14,726 nt of DNA. Origin: Eubacteriaceae bacterium (lineage in GTDB: Bacteria; Bacillota; Clostridia; Eubacteriales; UBA1433). The position numbers and the translations under genes were made by a program. The DNA lies in assembly GCA_012797825.1 (NCBI GenBank), contig JAAZOI010000347.1, positions 1 to 14,726 on the forward strand, given 5' to 3'. Positions 6,350 to 12,180 of the stretch are shown piece by piece. The notes under the pieces are model-generated. The model did not search any database. It saw nothing but the letters and a program-made list of their open reading frames with translations, and was not told where the DNA came from. Positions within the stretch are counted from its first letter, which is position 1. Each line of letters opens with the position of its first letter.

Positions 6350-6892
6350 TTATATATAGTTTTCTGCTTTTACTTCAAAATATCCTTTAGGATGCTTGCA
6401 TACGGGGCATTCTTCTAAAGCGCTCGGGCCCTTATATTCATGACCGCAGTTACTGCATTTCCATATCTTTTCATCTTTTTTGTTAAACACAGCATCATTC
6501 TTTAAATTTTCATAAAGTTTTAGATACATTGCTTCGTGTTCTTTTTCTATTTTCGCTACTCCTTCGAACAGCTTTGCTATATCGTCAAAGCCTTCTTCTT
6601 TCGCTTCTTTTGCGAATTTAGCGTACATGTCTGTCCATTCATAATTTTCGCCGGCAGCAGCATCTTTAAGATTATCAAGCGTTGGCCCTACTCCGTCATG
6701 CAGCAGTTTAAACCATATTTTCGCGTGTTCTTTTTCATTATTCGCAGTTTCTTCAAATATATTGGCTATCTGAATATAGCCTTCTTTTCTTGCCTGAGAT
6801 GAAAAATATGTGTATTTGTTTCTTGCCTGACTTTCTCCCGCAAAAGCTTCAAGTAAATTCTTTTCAGTTTTTGTTCCTTTTAATTTGCTCAT
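6350..6892 (-). CDS. rbr: Rubrerythrin
   Basis: A 180-residue non-heme iron protein that reduces hydrogen peroxide in the cytoplasm of anaerobes, with electrons from rubredoxin or NADH-dependent partners. The four-helix ferritin-like domain (about 1-138) has the diiron glutamates in 'EAFAGESQARNKY', 'FEETANNEKEHAKIW' and 'FEGVAKIEKEHEAMY'. The C-terminal rubredoxin-like domain binds one iron through two CxxC pairs, 'CSNC' and 'CPVC' (about 143-163). Length and domain order are normal. The start has AAAGGAG upstream (revcomp of about 6900-6906). It follows der on the same strand with a 73-base gap that contains a possible promoter and has its own terminator, so it is probably a separate unit. 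No clear PerR box is seen. Confidence 0.95.
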   Translation of the reverse strand: MSKLKGTKTEKNLLEAFAGESQARNKYTYFSSQARKEGYIQIANIFEETANNEKEHAKIWFKLLHDGVGPTLDNLKDAAAGENYEWTDMYAKFAKEAKEEGFDDIAKLFEGVAKIEKEHEAMYLKLYENLKNDAVFNKKDEKIWKCSNCGHEYKGPSALEECPVCKHPKGYFEVKAENYI

Positions 6893-6931
6893 ATTTTATC
6901 TCCTTTCAAAAAGCAATTTGAGTATGCTGAT

Positions 6932-6960
6932 ATTATATTTGATTTTTAATTATTTTGAAA
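6932..6960 (-). promoter_or_regulatory. Possible promoter of the rubrerythrin gene
   Basis: On the minus strand a good -10 TATAAT (6932-6937) is preceded at 17 bases by TTTCAA (6955-6960), a poor -35. Transcription would begin about 35 bases before the start codon. Confidence 0.45.
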
Positions 6961-6965
6961 GCAAA

Positions 6966-8288
6966 TTATACCAATTCTCCTCTGGATTTAAACTTTAAAA
7001 GTATAGGCACTCCTTCAAATTCAAACGCCTCGCGCAATCTGTTCTGCAAATATTTTCTGTAAGATGTCTGTATAAGCGTTACATCGTTTACGAAAAATGT
7101 AAAACTCGGAGGATGCGTTCCGGTTTGAGTCGCATAATAAATTTTTAATCTTTTTCCGTTTTTAGAAGGCGGCTGGTGAGTAAGCAGCGCGTCATTTACC
7201 ATGTTGTTTAATGATCCCGTAGAAATTTTTTTATCATATTCTATTAATATTTTTTGTATCTGCGGCATTAATTTATCGGTTCTGCTTTTATTCAAAGCGC
7301 TTATAAATAAAACCGGGGCATAATCGATAAAATGAAATCTTCTTTTTATTTCATCGGTTAGTTTTTTCATGGTATTGGTTTCTTTTTCAATTGCATCCCA
7401 TTTATTTACGACAATAATAACAGCTTTTGCCCTGTCTTCAATCAGTCCCGCGATTTTAAGGTCCTGATCGCCTATTTCCTGCGTCGCATCAAGCATAAGC
7501 AGGCATAAATCACTCTCTTCAATTGCTTTTATACTGCGTATTGTGCTGTATCTTTCAATATTTTCGTATATTTTATTTTTTCTTCTGAGCCCCGCGGTAT
7601 CAATAATCGTATATTTTTCATCTTCGTAATCAAAGTCCGTGTCAATAGCGTCTCTTGTTGTTCCGGGTATATCTGACACGATAACTCTCTCTTCACCCAA
7701 AAGACAGTTTATTAAAGTGCTTTTGCCTACATTCGGTCTTCCCGCCACAGCTATTCTGCATCTTTTTTCTTTTTCTTCCGATAGGTCTGTATTTTTAAAT
7801 TTAGTAATAACTTCATCAAGCAAATCGCCTATACCAAGGCTGTGTTCTGCCGATATCGCGAAAGGCTCGCCTAAATTAAGATTGTAAAATTCATATATCA
7901 AACTTTGTTTTTCATAGCCGTCAACTTTGTTTACTGCAAGTATGTACGGCGTAGACGTTTTTCTTATCATTGCGGCTATTTCATAATCGTTTGCCGTAAC
8001 TCCCGATTTTGCATCCGCAATAAAAATAATCACGTCTGCTGTATCAATAGCAAGCTGAGCCTGACGTCTCATTAAAACAAGCATCTCATCATCCGTATAA
8101 GGCTCAATTCCGCCTGTATCAATTACCGAAAATTCTTTACCCGCCCACTCGGCTTGTCCGTAAATTCTGTCCCTTGTAACTCCGGGAGAATTTTCAACAA
8201 TTGATACTCTTTTCTGAACTATTTTATTAAATAACGTGGATTTGCCCACATTAGGCCTTCCCACTATTGCAACTATCGGTTGTGACAT
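6966..8288 (-). CDS. der: Ribosome-associated GTPase Der (EngA)
   Basis: A 440-residue essential GTPase for late assembly of the 50S ribosomal subunit, with the family's unique tandem G domains. The first domain has G1 GRPNVGKS (10-17), the VTRD switch (37-40), DTGG (57-60) and NKVD near 120. The second repeats GRPNVGKS (about 183-190), then 'GTTRDAID', 'DTAGLRRK' and NKWD. The C-terminal KH-like RNA-binding domain follows (about 352-440), with a 'YATQTGTHPPSFTFFVN' stretch. All nucleotide-binding motifs look intact and the length is normal. AAAGGAG five bases before the ATG sets the start; this site overlaps the stop of the radical SAM gene upstream, with a 10-base gap. It is the last gene of the YIEGIA-cap-radical SAM-der run. 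Confidence 0.96.
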   Translation of the reverse strand: MSQPIVAIVGRPNVGKSTLFNKIVQKRVSIVENSPGVTRDRIYGQAEWAGKEFSVIDTGGIEPYTDDEMLVLMRRQAQLAIDTADVIIFIADAKSGVTANDYEIAAMIRKTSTPYILAVNKVDGYEKQSLIYEFYNLNLGEPFAISAEHSLGIGDLLDEVITKFKNTDLSEEKEKRCRIAVAGRPNVGKSTLINCLLGEERVIVSDIPGTTRDAIDTDFDYEDEKYTIIDTAGLRRKNKIYENIERYSTIRSIKAIEESDLCLLMLDATQEIGDQDLKIAGLIEDRAKAVIIVVNKWDAIEKETNTMKKLTDEIKRRFHFIDYAPVLFISALNKSRTDKLMPQIQKILIEYDKKISTGSLNNMVNDALLTHQPPSKNGKRLKIYYATQTGTHPPSFTFFVNDVTLIQTSYRKYLQNRLREAFEFEGVPILLKFKSRGELV

Positions 8289-8298
8289 TTTGACTCCT

Positions 8299-9603
8299 TT
8301 AATTTAAATTAAGTATTATTTTTAAAAATTCAGCACCGTCCTGAGGCACTGCTTGTATTTTAACATTAAGCGCTTTTTCAATATCGCTAAGGGAAATATC
8401 ATCAAGCAGTAAATCCGTTCCGCTTTTTAAAAGAGTAATTGGAAGCAATAATCTCTGCCCGAGAGCTTTATTTTTCAGCGCATTTATTATATCAGTACCC
8501 GTTAAAAGTCCCGACGCGGTTATGCTTTCGCCGAAAAACTTATTTTTAATTTCATACACATCAATTTTTATATTATATTTTTTTTCTGCCAATACAGTTA
8601 ATTTTTTTATATACGGTGCTATACTTACGCCGCAAGCGATTGATATATGCAAATTTTGGATATCGGATGATTTTATATTATTAAGTTCTTCCGTGAATTC
8701 TTTTTCAAACGCGGCAATAAAGCCTACTCCGTTCTGGAACTGCAAAAAATCTTCGTAAAAGTCATAATCGGGTATATTTCTTTTAGCCTTTATATATATC
8801 TCATCGGAACAGTAAACCCAATGCGTATCGTATTTTTTGCACATTATATCCTGAAAAAAAGACGCGATATTTATAATATCATTAGCTTGCGTAAAGTCCA
8901 CGCATTTAAGCGGATATAAATTATCACGATATTTTGTAAGACCTACATCCACAATGCTGACACTTTGCATAAAAGGGTAAAATTGCATTAAGTCTTTAAG
9001 CGTATTTTTAAGCTCTTCTCCGTCATTGATGCCGGGGCACAAAACAATCTGTGCATGCATACCAATTTCATTTTCATAAAGGTATTTGATTTTATCGAGT
9101 ATATCTCCGGCTGTCTTATTGTTAAGCATTTCTGCCCGCAAAGCGGGATTAGTTGTATGCACGGATATATTTACAGGGCTTAAACGCAGTTTTGCAATTC
9201 TATGTAAATCTTTCATATCCGCATTTGTAAGCGTTACGTAATTGCCGTGAAGGAAGCATAATCTGTAATCATCGTCCTTAAAATACAGCGAAGAACGCAT
9301 TTGCGGCGGCAACTGATCGATAAAGCAAAAAACGCATTTATTTCTGCAGCTCCTCATTTCGTTTATTGTAGGATTTTCAAATTCAATACCTAAAGGATAA
9401 TTATAATTGTTTTTTATTTTTATCTCTTTTTCATATCCGTCCGAAGTCATTATTCTAATTAATAATTTATCATCGGATGTTAAGTAAAGATAATCAAGTA
9501 TATCTTGGATTTTATTGTTATTTATACTTATAAGAAAGTCTCCCTTTTTAATGCCGCTTTTATATGCGGGAGAATTTTTTACAACATCATGTATTTTATG
9601 CAT
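8299..9603 (-). CDS. PDZ/radical SAM/DUF512 family protein (TIGR03279-like), function unknown
   Basis: A 434-residue protein with an N-terminal PDZ-like segment (about 5-65, 'SPAYKSGIKKGDFLISIN'). A radical SAM-type cysteine cluster follows, Cys86-x3-Cys90-x2-Cys93 in CRNKCVFCFIDQ, which would hold a [4Fe-4S] cluster for S-adenosylmethionine cleavage. Next comes the family block 'YFKDDDYRLCFLHGNYVTLTN' spread over about 106-126. The C-terminal DUF512 part ends with 'LLDDISLSDIEKAL'. The family is widely conserved in Clostridia and cyanobacteria, often beside der as here. The chemistry and substrate are not known to me. GAGG upstream (about 9607-9610) supports the ATG at 9603. It lies 16 bases after the small YIEGIA-associated gene and 10 before der, so co-expression is likely. 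Confidence 0.9.
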   Translation of the reverse strand: MHKIHDVVKNSPAYKSGIKKGDFLISINNNKIQDILDYLYLTSDDKLLIRIMTSDGYEKEIKIKNNYNYPLGIEFENPTINEMRSCRNKCVFCFIDQLPPQMRSSLYFKDDDYRLCFLHGNYVTLTNADMKDLHRIAKLRLSPVNISVHTTNPALRAEMLNNKTAGDILDKIKYLYENEIGMHAQIVLCPGINDGEELKNTLKDLMQFYPFMQSVSIVDVGLTKYRDNLYPLKCVDFTQANDIINIASFFQDIMCKKYDTHWVYCSDEIYIKAKRNIPDYDFYEDFLQFQNGVGFIAAFEKEFTEELNNIKSSDIQNLHISIACGVSIAPYIKKLTVLAEKKYNIKIDVYEIKNKFFGESITASGLLTGTDIINALKNKALGQRLLLPITLLKSGTDLLLDDISLSDIEKALNVKIQAVPQDGAEFLKIILNLN

Positions 9604-9619
9604 TTTATCCTCATAATTT

Positions 9620-9811
9620 TTAGTGTCTTACTATTATAACACATCCGTTCTCTAAATCGTGCACCATACCTTCTGTAACTTTTGAAATTAATAATGATAC
9701 ATTATCTCTTTCTTCTATATTATCGCATAAAAATGCCGCAACCCCGCTGTGCAGCACTTTATTTTTATCTGTTGTAACAATAGCTACAATTTCATCTTTG
9801 CTCATATTCAT
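9620..9811 (-). CDS. Small YIEGIA-associated protein (capping-complex subunit type)
   Basis: A 63-residue soluble protein, MNMSKDEIVAIVTTDKNKV to the end VIIVRH. The pattern IVAIVTTDKNKV, a central 'GVAAFLCDNIEERD' and a final 'HDLENGCVIIV' match the small protein annotated as capping complex subunit for YIEGIA, coded right after YIEGIA genes in Clostridia. The ATG at 9811 overlaps the YIEGIA stop by four bases (ATGA), typical of translational coupling. A second ATG at 9805 has better spacing (7 bases) from the AAAAAGG site and would give a 61-residue protein. The context strongly implies it works with the membrane protein upstream; its biochemical role is unknown. Confidence 0.75.
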   Translation of the reverse strand: MNMSKDEIVAIVTTDKNKVLHSGVAAFLCDNIEERDNVSLLISKVTEGMVHDLENGCVIIVRH

Positions 9812-10728
9812 ACCTTTTTATCTTTTTTTAAATTTTTATAAAATAAACTGGGTTTTCTTTTGGCGCTTTCCAATATGGGAGTATGCGCAACTGAGTTTAT
9901 TATAATATCCTTATCGTTTTCCATACATAAAAGCAATATGGCTATTTTGCCTGTTTGGGGGTTTCTTCTTGCAAGCGGCGTAAAATCGGGTTCATCGACA
10001 TCTTTTTTTATGCCCAGCTGTATTGAGCAATTGCTCAAAATAGCTTGTCTCTGCCCTAAGTTCGAAAGTGTAACCTCGGCGTCTTTGTCTTTTGGAGTAA
10101 GCACTATCCCGACTGCATTTTCAAGCACTATTTGCTGTGATTTTTTATTTCCGATATTAACAAGCACGACATCGTCAACTATTATAAGCGGGCCGTTGTT
10201 TTTTACTTCTTTTATTTCTATTTTTGCTATTTGTTCTATCCTGCCGCTGCGCATATAATAATACAGAAAACATATAAAAGCACAAATTAAAACAACTGAC
10301 ACTAACATTGATAACCGTTCATTTAAATATAATTTTGATAAATAATACAAAACACTGTATCCGAATGATGAAGCCATTGCTACATAATTTCTAGACTCAA
10401 ACTTTTTGGCTGTATCTTCTATATATGCCTGACCGCGCTCTACAAGCTCTGTTTCTTCAAGGCTTTGCAGACTTTCACGCTCAACACTTCTTATCTCACG
10501 GAATTGCGTAGCGGCAAGCGTTAAAAACGTTACGGCCGTATACTGTTTTTCCAAAAACGCAGGTACGGCAACTGCCCCCAGAACGGATGCTATAGCTGCC
10601 ATTACAATATGCGACAAAATTGAATGAGGGGATGACGGATACTGCCTGTAGTCCGAGCGCAGCATTATAAGACGCGCAAGAAGCCCTACGACGGAAGCTA
10701 TTATACTTACAACAACAAATTCATGCAT
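9808..10728 (-). CDS. YIEGIA family membrane protein (YIEDTA variant)
   Basis: A 306-residue membrane protein. Hydrophobic segments lie at about 4-24, 42-64, 118-138 and 141-161, and a soluble C-terminal half follows. The signature region 'QAYIEDTAKKFESRNYVAM' near 103-121 corresponds to the YIEGIA motif of the family, but reads YIEDTA here. The segment before it, 'ATQFREIRSVERESLQ', is also typical. The C-terminal part includes 'NNGPLIIVDDVVLVNIG' and 'GIVLTPKDKDAEVTLSN'. The family is known mainly from spore-forming Firmicutes and I believe it includes B. subtilis YphB/SeaA, beside yphC (der), implicated in spore envelope assembly; the same neighbourhood is preserved here. The start has a moderate GAAGG site upstream (about 10735-10739). 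It heads the minus-strand run to der. Confidence 0.8.
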   Translation of the reverse strand: MHEFVVVSIIASVVGLLARLIMLRSDYRQYPSSPHSILSHIVMAAIASVLGAVAVPAFLEKQYTAVTFLTLAATQFREIRSVERESLQSLEETELVERGQAYIEDTAKKFESRNYVAMASSFGYSVLYYLSKLYLNERLSMLVSVVLICAFICFLYYYMRSGRIEQIAKIEIKEVKNNGPLIIVDDVVLVNIGNKKSQQIVLENAVGIVLTPKDKDAEVTLSNLGQRQAILSNCSIQLGIKKDVDEPDFTPLARRNPQTGKIAILLLCMENDKDIIINSVAHTPILESAKRKPSLFYKNLKKDKKV

Positions 10729-10797
10729 AAATTGACCTTCAATCAGTTTATTTATAATAAGCTTTAACGAAACATATATTTTTTATGCCTGAAAATT

Positions 10798-10820
10798 AAA
10801 AAGAGCCTGCGGCTCTTTTT
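10798..10820. terminator. Symmetrical terminator hairpin between divergent genes
   Basis: AAAAAGAGCC (10798-10807) pairs perfectly with GGCTCTTTTT (10811-10820) around the loop TGC, so it would work on both strands. No gene on either side obviously ends here, because both neighbours start nearby. It could shield the YIEGIA operon from minus-strand read-through across the GntR gene, or end a short unannotated transcript. Confidence 0.75.
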
Positions 10821-10993
10821 AATAATATGAGGTATTTATGCAATAAATAGAAAATTTTACATGTTTTTATTTTTATTTTATTATATATTTTAATATTAAG
10901 TGCTTCAACATATGTGCTTTTTTATATACAGAACAGTTTTTCTTTTTATTATATATACAATTATTTATTTTTTTAAATATAATGTATGAGTTT

Positions 10994-11020
10994 AAAATTA
11001 TATTATGATATAATAATTTT
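10994..11020 (+). promoter_or_regulatory. Extended -10 and overlapping imperfect palindrome, GntR copy 4 promoter
   Basis: TGATATAAT (11006-11014) is an extended -10, about 30 bases before the ATG at 11045. It is embedded in a 27-base imperfect palindrome of A/T with 11 of 13 complementary pairs (10994-11020), a possible autoregulatory operator. The extreme AT content makes such symmetry partly expected by chance. Confidence 0.4.
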
Positions 11021-11044
11021 AATAAATTACATAAGAGAGAGAAA

Positions 11045-11734
11045 ATGAATAAAGAACAACTCAACAAATATCTTCAAGCCAATCCGTTTGAGCAACTTAA
11101 TAAGATAGTATTTTCACTGCTGTTCGATGATATTACAACATTAAAAATAGCGCCGGGCGCAAAGCTTAACGTCGCTCAGATTGCCACGGAGCTTAACATA
11201 AGCAGAACGCCTGTTACGGAAGCGTTAAAAATGCTCTACAATATCGGCTTTGTCGAGACGCTGCCAAATAAAAGCGGGTTCTACGTATCTTCGCTTAAAA
11301 GAGAAGAAATTGTGAAGCTGTATACGGCCAGAGAAATGATTGAGTCAAAAGCAGCTTATCTTTGCGCTACAATGCATCCCTGCCCGAATATAGAAGAGCT
11401 TGAAAAATTAGCATATGAATATAAAGAAGGCTTTATATTAAGAGATTATGAAACAATAAAAAACGCGGATATTCCTTTCCATCAATTAATTATAGATTCA
11501 TGCTGCAACAGCCATGTTATACAATGTTATGAACTTTTAAAAAGGCAGATTCAGCGTTATCAATGGTACAGTGTTAATATTTCACGAAACGACCCCGAAA
11601 ATCCTATAAGCGAAGAGCTTATACCACAGCATATAGCAATTGTAAATGCTATAAAATTGTATATGCCCGATTTAGCCGCTGAGGCCATGAGCAAGCACAT
11701 CGTATCATGCCTAAAACACGCTGCGTTTAGATAA
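11045..11734 (+). CDS. GntR family transcriptional regulator with FCD domain, copy 4
   Basis: A 229-residue regulator, the most divergent of the four paralogues in the window. It retains the N-terminal NPFEQLNKI segment equivalent to NPxE...KxVY in the others. The winged helix has PGAKLNVAQIATEL and recognition helix ISRTPVTEA. Thr58 occupies the position of the usual second Arg (VREA), equivalent to Arg49 of E. coli FadR. The FCD domain has the metal-site pattern 'ADIPFHQLI', 'PQHIAIV' and 'SKHIVS'. An additional cysteine-rich patch 'IDSCCNS' lies near 157-163. A weak AGAGAG site precedes the ATG. It stands alone between two minus-strand housekeeping operons, so its target is not indicated by neighbours; autoregulation is plausible. 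Its base composition is less AT-rich than copies 1 and 2. Confidence 0.9.
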   Translation: MNKEQLNKYLQANPFEQLNKIVFSLLFDDITTLKIAPGAKLNVAQIATELNISRTPVTEALKMLYNIGFVETLPNKSGFYVSSLKREEIVKLYTAREMIESKAAYLCATMHPCPNIEELEKLAYEYKEGFILRDYETIKNADIPFHQLIIDSCCNSHVIQCYELLKRQIQRYQWYSVNISRNDPENPISEELIPQHIAIVNAIKLYMPDLAAEAMSKHIVSCLKHAAFR

Positions 11735-11739
11735 TAAAA

Positions 11740-11765
11740 AACAACCTGACGGTTGTTCTTTTTTT
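11740..11765. terminator. Bidirectional terminator between GntR copy 4 and rseC
   Basis: The stem AACAACC (11740-11746) / GGTTGTT (11751-11757) has loop TGAC. On the plus strand TCTTTTTTT follows; on the minus strand a run of six T follows. It ends both the GntR gene and the hisS-aspS-rseC operon. Confidence 0.85.
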
Positions 11766-12180
11766 ATGAATTTTTTATTATTTTTGTTATCTGCATAGAA
11801 TACTTTTTTTTAAACTTTCCTCTTTTATCAAACATTCTTATAATAAGGTAAGTTATTGCGATAAAAATAAGTCCTACAATAAATGATAATATAGGATTGG
11901 CAGGGCTTATTAAATAAAATCCTAAAACGCAGCCTATTATAAACATTATGATAGGTATAATATATGCAATAAGAGAAGCGCTCATTAAAACGTCAAAGTC
12001 CATTGCAATCTCAACTTCGTCCCCCTCTTTTGCCCCTATATTGTTAACAGCTTCCGCTGTTAACATTTTGGACTCGGCGTCATATTTGCATACGCCGCAT
12101 TTTTTGCATGCAGAATGCTTTTGTATTGATATTTTTGCTTTATTTTCAAAAACTTCTTTAACGATACCAGTCTCAATCAT
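11764..12180 (-). CDS. SoxR-reducing system protein RseC family
   Basis: A 138-residue protein of the RseC/MucC family. The N-terminal soluble part carries the cysteine motif ACKKCGVCKY (Cys-x2-Cys-x2-Cys, about 24-32), a likely iron-sulfur or redox site, within the family pattern 'GIVKEVFENKAKI...'. Then come 'GAKEGDEVEIAMD' and two transmembrane segments (about 67-93 and 96-115), with a short basic tail. In E. coli RseC works with the Rnf-like Rsx complex in reducing SoxR; in Clostridia the family occurs with or without rnf genes, and none are visible here. The ATG overlaps the aspS stop by 8 bases (ATGATTGA), indicating translational coupling as last gene of the hisS-aspS operon. I give no gene symbol because the role in Firmicutes is uncertain. 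Confidence 0.85.
   Translation of the reverse strand: MIETGIVKEVFENKAKISIQKHSACKKCGVCKYDAESKMLTAEAVNNIGAKEGDEVEIAMDFDVLMSASLIAYIIPIIMFIIGCVLGFYLISPANPILSFIVGLIFIAITYLIIRMFDKRGKFKKKYSMQITKIIKNS

Larger units (their letters stand above)
10729..11044. other. 316-base intergenic region between divergent YIEGIA and GntR copy 4 genes
   Basis: It holds the leader of the YIEGIA operon (10729-10797, with TATAAA-like sequence but no clear promoter) and a symmetrical terminator hairpin (10798-10820). A very AT-rich stretch follows with two GTGCTT direct repeats (10900-10905 and 10914-10919), then the extended -10 of the GntR gene. No convincing gene is seen. A 64-codon minus-strand frame here is of low-complexity, AT-driven composition. 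Confidence 0.6.

Noticed and set aside
6893..6965. PerR-type operator upstream of rubrerythrin
   Set aside because: The stretch is AT-rich and contains TATAAT-like sequence, but no 15-base palindrome resembling TTATAATnATTATAA is present.
10873..11067. 64-codon minus-strand reading frame in the YIEGIA/GntR intergenic region
   Set aside because: Composition is dominated by Leu, Ile, Lys, Asn and Tyr, as expected of AT-rich noncoding DNA. There is no convincing ribosome binding site, it overlaps the GntR promoter and start codon, and it resembles no family.
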